A stretch of 64,000 bases of DNA from an uncultured Clostridia bacterium. Lineage in GTDB: Bacteria; Bacillota; Clostridia; Oscillospirales; Acutalibacteraceae. The position numbers were made by a program, and so were the translations under genes. The first letter of the stretch is position 1. Every line of letters starts with the position of its first letter. Under the pieces are notes generated by a model. That model was not told the DNA's origin. It did no database searches and saw only the letters and a list, made by a program, of their open reading frames with translations. The stretch is taken from the NCBI GenBank assembly GCA_947584595.1, contig CANPWP010000001.1:1-64000 (forward strand). Direction: 5' to 3'. Shown here piece after piece: positions 1-10,351 of the stretch.

Positions 1-186
1 CATTCGCTCTCTCCTCCAACCCTTTCAATATATAAAAATTTTACCTTATTTTAAAATAATATTGGCTATTTTGAAATAAGGCAAAATTCAATATTAGATT
101 TTATTTTGGTTATTATATTAATAAGTATAGATTTATTCTAAAAAATATGTTATTATATTGGTAAATTAATATACGGAGGTATTATC

Positions 187-384
187 ATGGCAGAAATTAC
201 AAAAAAATCTATTATAGGCGATATTCTTGACGAATATCCCGATACAGCAGAATATTTCTTTGAAATAGGTATGCATTGTCTTGGTTGTCCTGCATCAAGA
301 GGAGAAACTATTGAAGAGGCTTGTATGGTTCACGGAACAGACCCTGACGCTTTAGTTGAAAAACTTCAGGCTGCTGTAAAATAA
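187..384 (+). CDS. DUF1858 domain protein (hybrid-cluster-associated redox disulfide domain)
   Basis: 65 aa ORF with ggaggt RBS; GMHCLGCPASRGETIEEAC motif typical of DUF1858. Confidence 0.85.
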   Translation: MAEITKKSIIGDILDEYPDTAEYFFEIGMHCLGCPASRGETIEEACMVHGTDPDALVEKLQAAVK

Positions 385-1037
385 TGAAACGACCTTTTAA
401 ACTTGATTCAAGACTTAACCTTTGTGCCTCTTTTGTAAGAAAAGGCGTAAAGGTTGCTGACATCGGAACTGACCACGCATATTTGCCTGTGTGGTTATGT
501 AAAAAAGGAATTGCAATTTCGGCTCTTGCCTGTGATATCGGGCAAGAGCCTTTGCAAAACGCTTTGAACACCATTTATAAATATAATGCCGAAAACCTGG
601 TTGAAACCCGCTTATGCAACGGTCTTGCAAAGGTGAATGATAATGAAGCTCAGGACATTATAATTGCCGGTATGGGCGGAGAAACCATTGCTGAAATTAT
701 TGATGCTTGGCAATTTGCAAAAAATAAGGACAAACATTTTATTTTACAGCCGATGACAAAATCAGATGAGCTCGTTAATTTTTTATATAAAAGCGGATTC
801 GAAATTATAGAACAACGCTGTTGTAAAGAAAGAAAAATCTACACAGTAATGCTTGTTACTTATACAGGAAACATTCAGAATGTTTCTAAAGAATTTACAT
901 ATTTAGGAAAGCTTTCCCCAAAAGAAAATCCTCTTGACAGAGAATTTTTACAAATGGAAATAAGAAATCTTGAAAACAAAGCAAAAGGCAACAAAGAATA
1001 TGAAATCGTTGCAGAAAATTTGAAAAAGGAGTTATGA
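384..1037 (+). CDS. trmK: tRNA (adenine(22)-N(1))-methyltransferase, TrmK family
   Basis: SAM-binding VADIGTDHAYLPVWL and IIAGMGGETIAEII motifs; adjacent to a Nif3-family gene as usual in Firmicutes. Confidence 0.88.
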   Translation: MKRPFKLDSRLNLCASFVRKGVKVADIGTDHAYLPVWLCKKGIAISALACDIGQEPLQNALNTIYKYNAENLVETRLCNGLAKVNDNEAQDIIIAGMGGETIAEIIDAWQFAKNKDKHFILQPMTKSDELVNFLYKSGFEIIEQRCCKERKIYTVMLVTYTGNIQNVSKEFTYLGKLSPKENPLDREFLQMEIRNLENKAKGNKEYEIVAENLKKEL

Positions 1038-1807
1038 TTATGAACACAATCAAAGAAATTTTGGATTTTACGGAAACTTTTGCTCCTTTAAATACTGCTA
1101 TGGACTTTGACAATGCAGGACTTCTTATTGGAAATGAAAACACAAGCGTTTCAAAGGTTATTGTATGTCTTGACATTACAAAACAGGTAGTTGAAGAAGC
1201 GTCTGAAAAAAATGCTCAGCTTATTATAAGCCATCATCCTGTTATTTTTAATGGGTTAAAGCATATCTCACAAAATGATATTCCTTATTTGTTGATCCAA
1301 AACAGCCTTTCTGCACTTTGCCTTCATACAAACCTTGATTTATCAACAGAGTTTGGTGTAAACACCTGTCTTGCAAATGCTTTAGAACTCGAAAATATTC
1401 AATATTTTATGGATAAGGACAAGGAAATCTGCCTTGCTTTAGGTGAGCTTAAAAAACCTTTAAGTGAAGTTGATTTTGCAAACCTTGTAAAAGACAAGCT
1501 TAAATGCAAAGGCTTAAGATATACTGAGCTTAAAAAAACCGTTAAAAATGTTGCCGTTTCTTCAGGTGCAGGCGGCAGCGAAATTTACTTTGCAAAATCA
1601 AAGGGTGCTGACGTTCTTGTTACAGGAGAAATTAAACATAATCAAATTCTTGATGCAAACAATATGAAGCTGTCTATAGTTGACGCAGGCCACTTTAAAA
1701 CAGAAAATGTGGTAATTTCTCCTCTTGTTAAAAAGCTTTCCGAAAAATTTTCAGAAACTGATTTTGAAGTTTCCGATACATGCAGTGATTTTATAAATTA
1801 TTTGTAA
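1034..1807 (+). CDS. Nif3-like dinuclear metal center protein (YqfO family)
   Basis: AQLIISHHPVIFNGLK and LCLHTNLD motifs; overlaps the trmK stop. Confidence 0.88.
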   Translation: MIMNTIKEILDFTETFAPLNTAMDFDNAGLLIGNENTSVSKVIVCLDITKQVVEEASEKNAQLIISHHPVIFNGLKHISQNDIPYLLIQNSLSALCLHTNLDLSTEFGVNTCLANALELENIQYFMDKDKEICLALGELKKPLSEVDFANLVKDKLKCKGLRYTELKKTVKNVAVSSGAGGSEIYFAKSKGADVLVTGEIKHNQILDANNMKLSIVDAGHFKTENVVISPLVKKLSEKFSETDFEVSDTCSDFINYL

Positions 1808-1942
1808 CTGTAACAAATAGTTATAATGACATATGGCAAAAGATTTTTTCTTTTGACATTTTGAGCTTTTAAAAAAACTAAACAAACTTTTGATTTACTA
1901 ACTAAAAATTATAAAAATTTTATATACTTTATTCAGATAATT

Positions 1943-1975
1943 AGGTGCATATTACAAATCATGCACCTATTTTTT
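1943..1975 (+). terminator. Rho-independent terminator downstream of the trmK/nif3 operon
   Basis: aggtgcat...atgcacct hairpin followed by attttttacc. Confidence 0.65.
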
Positions 1976-2191
1976 ACCTTATAGGAAACTGCTCGGATAG
2001 GTATGGCCACCGGCTGCTTTTTTATTGATTTGTAACAGAATTAAATTTCTTTTAAGCAATATTAACTTTTCGTGTCAAAATTATTAAAAAATAATTGCAA
2101 ATTCCGTAATAATTTGGTATAATATTTTAATGAATAACTATATGTAGTATTATGTAACATTTTTATCATATTTTGAATTGAGTGAAACAGC

Positions 2192-2854
2192 TTGAGAATC
2201 AGAAAAAAAACTTGGGCAGAACCTGAGCTTGCAGTTTGTCCGTTTTTTATTAAAGAGCCTGAAACTTTTAGGGGCGAATGGAAAAATCACTTTAAAAAAG
2301 AACAGCCCCTATACCTTGAAGTCGGCTGCGGAAAGGGCGGTTTTGTAGGACAAACAGCACTTAACAAGCCTGATATAAACTTTATTGCAGTAGATATAAA
2401 AAACGATATGTTGGGGGTTGCAAGGCGGAATATTGTGAAACTTTTTGAATCGCAAGAAAAAGAAATAGATAACATCCTTATGACTGCATATAATGTTGAA
2501 CAAATTAATAAAATACTTTCCCCTGACGATAAAATAGAAAGAATTTACATAAATTTCTGCAACCCATGGCCCAGAAATAAACACAAAAAACGCCGTTTAA
2601 CATATCCAAATAAATTAAAAATGTACAGGGAGTTTCTTGTTGAAAACGGTGAAATACATTTTAAAACAGATGATGACGAGCTTTTCTTTGACAGTCTTGA
2701 ATATTTCAAAGAAAACGGTTACGAAATTATTTATAAAACACTTGATTTGCACCAAAGCGGATATGAGGATAATGTTGTAACAGAACATGAAAAAATGTTT
2801 TCCGATGAGGGAACCAAAATTAAATTTTGCATTGTAAAAGTTAAGCCTGTATAA
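2192..2854 (+). CDS. trmB: tRNA (guanine-N(7)-)-methyltransferase
   Basis: LEVGCGKGGFV, INFCNPWPRNKHKKRRL and HFKTDDDELF motifs; TTG start. Confidence 0.9.
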   Translation: MRIRKKTWAEPELAVCPFFIKEPETFRGEWKNHFKKEQPLYLEVGCGKGGFVGQTALNKPDINFIAVDIKNDMLGVARRNIVKLFESQEKEIDNILMTAYNVEQINKILSPDDKIERIYINFCNPWPRNKHKKRRLTYPNKLKMYREFLVENGEIHFKTDDDELFFDSLEYFKENGYEIIYKTLDLHQSGYEDNVVTEHEKMFSDEGTKIKFCIVKVKPV

Positions 2855-2877
2855 TTTCCGGCAAAGGAGGACTACCC

Positions 2878-4221
2878 TTGAAAAGTAAATTAAAATTAAC
2901 TTTAATTGCTTTTGCACTTGTATTTTCAATGGGCGGCTGCTCCCCTATTACTGTTGACAGCGCAAACCTTATGCGTCCCCCGAAAGCAACAGGCGACGAA
3001 GAGAAAATTATTGAACTGATTGAACAAAACTCAGGCGATAATTACAAACTTAAATACCCTGAAAACGGCAGTGTTCGTTCAGCTATTGCAATGTATGACC
3101 TTGACGGCGATTCCCAAAATGAAGCAATTGCTTTTTATGAGACTTCAGAACCCGATAATACTACAACCCATATGCTTGTCATGTATGAAAATTCAGAGGG
3201 TTGGAATTTAGCAGGAGACGCCCAAACTCAAAACACAAATATTGACAGAGTTGAGTTTGCCGATGTTACAGGAGATAAAAACCTTGACATTATAATAGGT
3301 TACAAAACCTTTAACTCCAATGTAAATCAGCTTAATGTTTATAGATATAAAAACGGCGCATCAACTCCAATAGAAATTTCTCAAACCTACACAAGCTTTG
3401 TTATTAACGACTTTAACGAAGACTTAAAAAATGATATTTTAACATTATCAATTAATGCAGAAAAAAATTCAGAAGCCGCTCTTTTAAACTATAATGAAAG
3501 CGATAAGGCAATTTCTTTGTTATCAAGTACCGAAATTGATAATAACATCACAAGCTTTGAAAATATTGTAAGCGGAAAATTAAATGAAACTCAAACTGCC
3601 GCTTTTATTGACGGAACCGTTGGCACAGATAAAATCTGCACACAGTTGATTTATTATGATTTGCAAAAAAACATTCTGGAAAACGGTCTGTATTCATATT
3701 CAAATGATTACATAAATCCCACAATTCGTGACGGCAAAACTTACTGTACCGATATTAATAAAGACGAAATTATAGAAATTCCTGTTCTTGCAAAAATGCC
3801 CCATACAGACGATGAAAACGAAGAGTATGTTGCAACAAAAGCAGTCTGGAACACATTTGACACAACATCAGAAAACCTTGATGAAGTTTCATCTATGATA
3901 GTAAATTACAGCTTAGGTTATTATTTTCAGCTTTCTGAAAATTTAAAGGATGTAACAAGCGCACGAATAGATACTCAGGAAAACTCAATGACAATTTATG
4001 AGTGGGACGGCGAGGAAGTTAAAAACAAGCTGTTGACAATTAAGGTTTATAACTCAGAGGAATGGGCCACAACAGGCAAAAACGACGGATATACCCTTAT
4101 TAAAGAAGACGCTTCCAATTCATATTGCTGTAAGATTTATGAAAATGAAGGGTCATATAAATTTACAGATACCGAAGTTCAAACATCATTCAGTCTTTTT
4201 TCTGACTATACAGATAGTTAA
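2878..4221 (+). CDS. Lipoprotein with VCBS/FG-GAP-like repeat segments
   Basis: N-terminal lipobox FSMGGCS; repeated DLDGDSQNEAIAF / DVTGDKNLDIIIG / DFNEDLKNDILTL motifs; TTG start with aaaggagg RBS; upstream of RR-HK pair. Confidence 0.7.
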   Translation: MKSKLKLTLIAFALVFSMGGCSPITVDSANLMRPPKATGDEEKIIELIEQNSGDNYKLKYPENGSVRSAIAMYDLDGDSQNEAIAFYETSEPDNTTTHMLVMYENSEGWNLAGDAQTQNTNIDRVEFADVTGDKNLDIIIGYKTFNSNVNQLNVYRYKNGASTPIEISQTYTSFVINDFNEDLKNDILTLSINAEKNSEAALLNYNESDKAISLLSSTEIDNNITSFENIVSGKLNETQTAAFIDGTVGTDKICTQLIYYDLQKNILENGLYSYSNDYINPTIRDGKTYCTDINKDEIIEIPVLAKMPHTDDENEEYVATKAVWNTFDTTSENLDEVSSMIVNYSLGYYFQLSENLKDVTSARIDTQENSMTIYEWDGEEVKNKLLTIKVYNSEEWATTGKNDGYTLIKEDASNSYCCKIYENEGSYKFTDTEVQTSFSLFSDYTDS

Positions 4222-4277
4222 ATATTATAATTAATTATTATAAAGATAAAAGCGTAATTAAAACGGAGGTTATAATT

Positions 4278-4979
4278 ATGAAAAAAATACTTGTTTGTGA
4301 AGATGAAGCCGCTATCCGTGATTTTGTGGTTATAAATTTGCAAAGAGCGGGATATGAGGTAGTAGAAGCCGACTGCGGAGAAACTGCTTTAAAAAAATAT
4401 GATGAATGCGACGGAGATTTTGATGTTGCGATTCTCGATGTTATGATGCCCGGAATAGACGGCTTTCAGGTTTGCAAAGAATTAAGAAACCGCAACGGCG
4501 GAATAGGCATTATTATGCTTTCTGCAAAAACTCAGGAAATGGATAAAGTAACAGGTCTTATGCTGGGAGCAGACGACTATGTTGCAAAACCGTTTTCGCC
4601 AAGCGAACTTCTTGCAAGAGTAGATTCTCTTTACAGAAGGGTTTCGCTTGCACAGTCACACTCTGAAAGCAACTTTAAAGAGGAGCTTAAATCAGGGGAG
4701 TTTACTTTAAATTTAAGAAACCGTACTTTGCTTAAAAACGAAAAGGTTATTGAGCTTACTCAGGTTGAGTTCCAAATTATGGAGTATTTTTTCTCAAATC
4801 CCGGCGTTGCCCTTGACAGAACAGACATCTTGAGCCATGTTTGGGGAGACGCTTACGTTGGAGAAGAAAAAATTGTTGATGTAAATATAAGAAGATTAAG
4901 AATGAAGGTTGAAGACGAACCTTCCAATCCGAAATATATTATTACGGTTTGGGGATTGGGCTATAAATGGGACGCTTAA
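4278..4979 (+). CDS. Response regulator, OmpR/PhoB family
   Basis: Receiver domain (VCEDE..AILDVMMPG..GADDYVAKPF) plus winged-helix C-terminus (VDVNIRRLRMKVE). Confidence 0.92.
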   Translation: MKKILVCEDEAAIRDFVVINLQRAGYEVVEADCGETALKKYDECDGDFDVAILDVMMPGIDGFQVCKELRNRNGGIGIIMLSAKTQEMDKVTGLMLGADDYVAKPFSPSELLARVDSLYRRVSLAQSHSESNFKEELKSGEFTLNLRNRTLLKNEKVIELTQVEFQIMEYFFSNPGVALDRTDILSHVWGDAYVGEEKIVDVNIRRLRMKVEDEPSNPKYIITVWGLGYKWDA

Positions 4980-5021
4980 TCTGATAATACAATCTTATTT
5001 ATAAAAAGGAGGCGGCAAAAT

Positions 5022-6503
5022 TTGTTTCGTGACTTTTCAAAAGGTATTACAAAACGTTGGATGCTTAACAATTTAAGTGTTATTTTAACAATAGTAATAC
5101 TGATTGTAGTAAGCCTTATTTTTGCCGTTTCTTATATTTATAACAACAGCGTTCAGCAGGTTTTATCATCCGCTTGCAACGAACTTTCTGCGGTATTTCC
5201 GAACTATCAGACGGATAATTCAAACACATTTATTTCCACATCTCGCAATTATGTAGAAAATTTTAACTACAAAGAGAAAATGGAAGTTATGGTACTAAAC
5301 TCAACAGGCAGGGTTATGATGACCTCAACAGGCTTTAACCCTGACGAAAATCAGGAAATGCCTGATTTTGAGCTTGCAAATACAAGTCAGGACGGTATGG
5401 GAAATTACAGCGGAAACTTAAATTCGGGAGAAAGCGTTTCTGCCCAAACGCATATTATAACAAATCAGAATGGGACTTGTGTAGGTGCTATAAGGTATGT
5501 TTCTTCAACGGAAATTGTAAACAGTACTGTCCTCACTATATCGATAATCATTATATTATCGGGACTTCTGATTATTATACTTGTTGTAATTTCAGGCAGT
5601 TACTTTATCCGTTCTATTGTAAGACCCGTTCGGGATTTATCCGATACTGCAAAAAAAATTGCACAGGGCGATTTTTCCGTTACAATAAATAAAAAATATG
5701 ATGACGAAATCGGCGAGCTTTGTGATGCTGTAAAGGATATGTCTAAGGATTTACAAACAGCAGACCAAATGAAAAACGATTTTATATCCCGAGTATCTCA
5801 TGAGCTGAGGACTCCCCTGACCGCTATTAAGGGCTGGGCGGAAACAATGCAGCTTAACGATGAGGGTAAAATTGAAAGAAGCACCTTTGAAAAAGGTATG
5901 AATGTCATTATTAAAGAGTCCTCAAGACTGACAAGCATTGTTGAAGAACTTCTTGATTTCAGCCGTCTGCAAAGCGGCAGAATGGTTCTTATGTGTGAAA
6001 AGCTTGACATTCTTGCAGAGCTTGACGAAACAGTATATATGCTTAAAGAAAGAGCCTTGTCAGAAAGCAAGCACCTTCTTTATGATGAGCCTGAAACAGT
6101 ATTTCCCCCTGTTTACGGCGACAGAAACAGATTAAAACAAGTCTTTTTAAATATAATAGACAACGCTTTAAAATACACCCCTGAAGGAGGAGTTGTTGCA
6201 ATTCAGGTTATTTATGATGAAGATAAGGAACCTGACATAATTAAGATTGTAGTAACAGATACAGGCTGCGGAATTGCTCCTGAGGATTTACCTAAAGTAA
6301 AGGAAAAGTTTTACAAAGCAAATCAAAAGGTAAGCGGTTCAGGTATAGGACTTGCAGTTGCCGATGAAATTATGACGCTGCATCATGGTTCTCTCGATAT
6401 AGAAAGCGGAGAGGGCGTCGGAACAACAGTAACCCTTACCTTCCCCATTTATAAAGAAGGACAACAGCCCGACATTCCACAGCAGGAAATTATTAAAATT
6501 TAG
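5022..6503 (+). CDS. Sensor histidine kinase with HAMP domain
   Basis: TM segments, HAMP, H-box FISRVSHELRTPLTAIKGW, N/G boxes; pairs with upstream response regulator. Confidence 0.92.
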   Translation: MFRDFSKGITKRWMLNNLSVILTIVILIVVSLIFAVSYIYNNSVQQVLSSACNELSAVFPNYQTDNSNTFISTSRNYVENFNYKEKMEVMVLNSTGRVMMTSTGFNPDENQEMPDFELANTSQDGMGNYSGNLNSGESVSAQTHIITNQNGTCVGAIRYVSSTEIVNSTVLTISIIIILSGLLIIILVVISGSYFIRSIVRPVRDLSDTAKKIAQGDFSVTINKKYDDEIGELCDAVKDMSKDLQTADQMKNDFISRVSHELRTPLTAIKGWAETMQLNDEGKIERSTFEKGMNVIIKESSRLTSIVEELLDFSRLQSGRMVLMCEKLDILAELDETVYMLKERALSESKHLLYDEPETVFPPVYGDRNRLKQVFLNIIDNALKYTPEGGVVAIQVIYDEDKEPDIIKIVVTDTGCGIAPEDLPKVKEKFYKANQKVSGSGIGLAVADEIMTLHHGSLDIESGEGVGTTVTLTFPIYKEGQQPDIPQQEIIKI

Positions 6504-6565
6504 GTATAGATATGGATAGTGAAAATAAAGAAAGGAATTTGTCAAGAAAATTAAAAGTTTTTTGC

Positions 6566-6589
6566 TCAGCTTTTTTACAAAAAAGCTGA
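6566..6589 (+). terminator. Hairpin between histidine kinase gene and yqhQ-like gene
   Basis: tcagcttttttacaaaaaagctga near-perfect inverted repeat. Confidence 0.4.
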
Positions 6590-6642
6590 CGGCGAAACCC
6601 ATTAAAATAATTATAAAATAAAATTGCGGAGGGTATGAATAT

Positions 6643-7626
6643 ATGGCAAAAATTAACACAAAAAAAATTACATCTATCGGCGGAAGTGCTTTAATTGAGG
6701 GCATTATGATGAGAGGTCCAAAAAGGACTACTGTTGCGGTAAGAACAGGTGAAAATGAAATTTATACGGAAGATATCGGCATTACAACACTCGCCCAAAA
6801 ATTCAAGGTGTTTAAGGTGCCTTTTATTAGAGGAATAGCCGGGCTTGTGGACTCAATGCGTTTAAGCTATAAGGCTCTTATGTTGTCTGCCAATAAAGCT
6901 ATTGAAGCAGGCGAAGTTGAGGAAGAAGAACCAAGTAAATTTGAAAAATGGATAGATGAAAAATTCGGAGATAAATTCCTTAAAGTTCTTATGGTTTTCT
7001 CTGCCGTTTTAGGCGTTTTGCTTGCAGTATTCCTATTCTTCTTTTTACCCACATTCTTATTTGATTTAACATCATACATTGTTCCTGCATTCAGGGGAAG
7101 ATCAGCAGAGGTTGTATTTTATAAATCCGTTTTTGAGGGTATTTTAAAAATAGCATTATTTCTTCTTTACATAGTTGTATGCTCAAGAATGACAGAAATG
7201 AAACGTGTATTTATGTATCACGGAGCAGAACATAAAACAATTTTCTGCTATGAAAATGAAGAAGAGCTTACAGTTGAAAACGTTAAAAAACAATCAAGAT
7301 TTCATCCCAGATGCGGTACAAGCTTTATGATTTTAATGCTTATTGTTGGAATTGTTATCGGTCTTTTTGTTCCTGTTGCACCATTCGGAATTTCCGCATT
7401 AAGACCTGTAATTAAAATCCTTCTCCTCCCCCTTTCCTGCGGAGTGGGATATGAGCTTATTAAAATCTGCGGAAAACACGATAATATGCTAACAAGAATT
7501 ATAGCCGCACCCGGACTTTGGGCCCAGAGAATCACAACAAAAGAGCCTGATGAAAAAATGTGTGAGGTTGCAATAAAGGCTATGAAAGAAGTTATTCCCG
7601 ATGACGGAACAGATATTGTTAAATAA
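6643..7626 (+). CDS. DUF1385 membrane protein (YqhQ-like)
   Basis: SIGGSALIEGIMMRGPK and YHGAEHKTIFCYE..RFHPRCGTSF motifs characteristic of DUF1385. Confidence 0.88.
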   Translation: MAKINTKKITSIGGSALIEGIMMRGPKRTTVAVRTGENEIYTEDIGITTLAQKFKVFKVPFIRGIAGLVDSMRLSYKALMLSANKAIEAGEVEEEEPSKFEKWIDEKFGDKFLKVLMVFSAVLGVLLAVFLFFFLPTFLFDLTSYIVPAFRGRSAEVVFYKSVFEGILKIALFLLYIVVCSRMTEMKRVFMYHGAEHKTIFCYENEEELTVENVKKQSRFHPRCGTSFMILMLIVGIVIGLFVPVAPFGISALRPVIKILLLPLSCGVGYELIKICGKHDNMLTRIIAAPGLWAQRITTKEPDEKMCEVAIKAMKEVIPDDGTDIVK

Positions 7627-7659
7627 TTATCCAACAAATATCCGAAAGGAAAGAACAAC

Positions 7660-8505
7660 TTGACCATTGAAAATCTTTATAAAGAAGCTAAATATAAACT
7701 ACAAAAGGCGGGAATTGAAGATCCCGCCTTTGATGCATTATGCTTAATAGAAAAGGTATTCGGTTTTAACAGGGCAATGCTTATATCAAATGGCAATAAA
7801 GAGGCGGCCGCAAAAGAAATTCAGGAATTTAACGCTTTTGTTGATATGAGAACAAATTTTGAGCCCTTGCAATATATTTTAGGCAGCTGGAACTTTATGG
7901 GATATAATTTTAAAGTAGGCAGGGGCGTTTTAATTCCAAGAGAAGACACCTGCGAGGTAGTAAGCCTTTGTCTTGAAAAAGCCAAAAACATTGAAACCCC
8001 TAAAATTTTAGACCTTTGTGCGGGAAGCGGCGCAATCAGTGTTGTATTGTCAAAAGAACTTAAAAATGCAGATGTAACTGCTGTTGAAAAATCAGAATAT
8101 GCTTTCCCCTATCTTTCAGAAAACATACGGCAAAACAACTGTAACGTTAAGGCTGTAAAGGGCGATATTTTTATTTGTTTCGACAAATTTCCTAATAATT
8201 CATTTGATATAATTATATCAAATCCTCCTTATATAAAAACCGAAGAAATTAAAACTCTGCAACCCGAAGTAAAAAAAGAACCCCGACTTGCTCTTGACGG
8301 CGGAATTGACGGCTATGATTTTTACCGATCCATAATCAAAAACTGGACAAAAAAATTAAAGCACGGCGGACATATGGCCTTTGAGCTTGGAGAAAATCAG
8401 TTTGAAACCGTAAAAGCCTTAATGATTGACGAAAATTTTATAAATATTAAAGAAAAATTAGATTTAGGAGGTATTCAAAGGGCTATAATTGGGACTTTAC
8501 TCTAA
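7660..8505 (+). CDS. prmC: Peptide chain release factor N(5)-glutamine methyltransferase
   Basis: VLIPREDTCEVV, DLCAGSGAISVVL, IISNPPYI motifs. Confidence 0.92.
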   Translation: MTIENLYKEAKYKLQKAGIEDPAFDALCLIEKVFGFNRAMLISNGNKEAAAKEIQEFNAFVDMRTNFEPLQYILGSWNFMGYNFKVGRGVLIPREDTCEVVSLCLEKAKNIETPKILDLCAGSGAISVVLSKELKNADVTAVEKSEYAFPYLSENIRQNNCNVKAVKGDIFICFDKFPNNSFDIIISNPPYIKTEEIKTLQPEVKKEPRLALDGGIDGYDFYRSIIKNWTKKLKHGGHMAFELGENQFETVKALMIDENFINIKEKLDLGGIQRAIIGTLL

Positions 8506-8615
8506 AAATAGAATTTTTGTTCGATTTTTTTCATTATAAATTATTGCTTTTTTTTAGACGATAATTTATAATATTATTATAAGATTTTAAAGGCAAAACG
8601 GAGGATTAAAGTAAA

Positions 8616-9728
8616 ATGGCAGTAGATAAAAACAAGGCTCTTGAAACAGCATTAAGTCAAATTGAAAAACAGTTCGGCAAAGGTGCCGTTATGCGTTTAG
8701 GTCAGAATACTTCTATGAATGTAAGCCATATTTCAACAGGCTCACTTTCTCTTGATATTGCTCTGGGAATCGGCGGCTTACCCAGAGGAAGAATCGTAGA
8801 AATTTTCGGACCTGAATCTTCAGGTAAAACAACTCTTTCACTTCACTGTATTGCAGAAGGTCAGAAAAACGGCGGAAATGTTGCATTTATTGATGTTGAA
8901 CATGCCCTTGACCCTACATATGCCGCCGCTTTAGGAGTAGATGTTGATTCACTCTTGGTCTCACAGCCCGATACAGGTGAAGACGCTTTGGAAATTGCCG
9001 AAGCTCTTATTCGCAGCGGAGCTATTGATGTAATTGTTATCGACTCTGTTGCGGCTCTTGTTCCAAAAGCAGAAATTGAGGGCGAAATGGGCGACAGCCA
9101 TGTTGGTCTGCACGCAAGACTTATGTCACAGGCCTTAAGAAAACTTGCAGGCGCTATATCTAAATCTAACTGCGTAGCTATATTTATTAACCAGCTTCGT
9201 GAAAAGGTTGGCGTTGTTTACGGTAATCCTGAGGTCACAACAGGCGGACGTGCTTTAAAGTTTTACAGTTCCGTTAGAATTGATATAAGAAGAAGCGAAA
9301 CTATTAAGGTAAACGGTGAAATGATCGGTTCCCGTACAAGAGCAAAGGTCGTTAAAAATAAAATGGCTCCTCCTTTCAGAGAAGCAGAGTTTGATATTAT
9401 GTACGGAGAGGGCATTTCAAGAATCGGCGAATTGTTAGACCTTGCAGTAAGCGCTGATGTTGTACAGAAATCAGGCGCATGGTTCAGCTATAACGGTACA
9501 AGACTTGGACAAGGCAGAGACAAAGTTAAAGAATTATTAAAAGAAAACACCGAGCTTGCAAAAGAAATTGAAGATGCACTTATGGCCAATCTTGATAAAA
9601 TCCAGAAATCTCCAAAAGCTAAAAAGAGTACATCAGTTAAAGCTGCCGCTGTAGCCGACGCTGAGAAACAAATGGAATCCGAAAAAAGTACTGCGTCTAA
9701 AAAAATAGATGTTCTGGTTGAAGATTAA
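8616..9728 (+). CDS. recA: Recombinase RecA
   Basis: [10 protein letters not shown] Walker [33 protein letters not shown]. Confidence 0.98.
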   Translation: MAVDKNKALETALSQIEKQFGKGAVMRLGQNTSMNVSHISTGSLSLDIALGIGGLPRGRIVEIFGPESSGKTTLSLHCIAEGQKNGGNVAFIDVEHALDPTYAAALGVDVDSLLVSQPDTGEDALEIAEALIRSGAIDVIVIDSVAALVPKAEIEGEMGDSHVGLHARLMSQALRKLAGAISKSNCVAIFINQLREKVGVVYGNPEVTTGGRALKFYSSVRIDIRRSETIKVNGEMIGSRTRAKVVKNKMAPPFREAEFDIMYGEGISRIGELLDLAVSADVVQKSGAWFSYNGTRLGQGRDKVKELLKENTELAKEIEDALMANLDKIQKSPKAKKSTSVKAAAVADAEKQMESEKSTASKKIDVLVED

Positions 9729-10351
9729 TGATAATAACAGATATAAAAAAGGGCAGAAAATATCTTTCTGCCGTTTATATTGACGGAGAGCTTGCCGTAA
9801 GGCTCGATACCCGAGTTATTGTAGAAAACGGTATCAGACCGGGACTTGAAATTGACGATGAAAAGCTCAAAGAATACATTGATTTATCAAATACACGCAG
9901 AGCAAAAGAGAAGGCTCTTTGGCTTATTGCAAACAGAGATCACTCAAAAAAGGAGCTGATTGATAAAATTGCTAAAACTGCCGATAAAGAGTCTGCTCGA
10001 ATTGCCGCTGAAAGAATGGAAGAATTAGGTCTTGTTAATGATGAAAAGTTTGCAAGAAGATACCTTAACGAACTTATAAATATTAAACATTTCTCTATAA
10101 AAGGTGCAAAATACAAGCTTATTCAAAAAGGCATTGACAAAGATTTAATTGATGAAATTCTTGAAGATATGGAAGTTGACTCAAGAAAAAATATAAAAGC
10201 TTTAATAGAAAAAAAATATCTTAGAAACCTTTCCGATGAAAAGGGAAAAAGGCGCTGTATTGCCGCTTTGCAAAGAATGGGTTACGGATATTCAGACATA
10301 AACAGCGTTTTAAAAGAATATATTGAGGATGAGTACTATAATGAATTTTAA
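9728..10351 (+). CDS. recX: Regulatory protein RecX
   Basis: RecX-type helical repeats (LGLVNDEKFARRYLNE), immediately downstream of recA. Confidence 0.85.
   Translation: MIITDIKKGRKYLSAVYIDGELAVRLDTRVIVENGIRPGLEIDDEKLKEYIDLSNTRRAKEKALWLIANRDHSKKELIDKIAKTADKESARIAAERMEELGLVNDEKFARRYLNELINIKHFSIKGAKYKLIQKGIDKDLIDEILEDMEVDSRKNIKALIEKKYLRNLSDEKGKRRCIAALQRMGYGYSDINSVLKEYIEDEYYNEF

Noticed and set aside
308-574. Many antisense ORFs of 60-150 aa within clear CDSs (e.g. 308-574, 415-630, 19112-19570, 48697-49071, 49460-like overlaps)
   Set aside because: They lie opposite strongly supported genes, have no recognisable domains or RBS, and are expected shadow ORFs.
1980-2025. 5S rRNA-like string on the - strand (gccggtggccata...)
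   Set aside because: Only a short resemblance to the 5S 5' end; the rest of the 5S consensus is absent.
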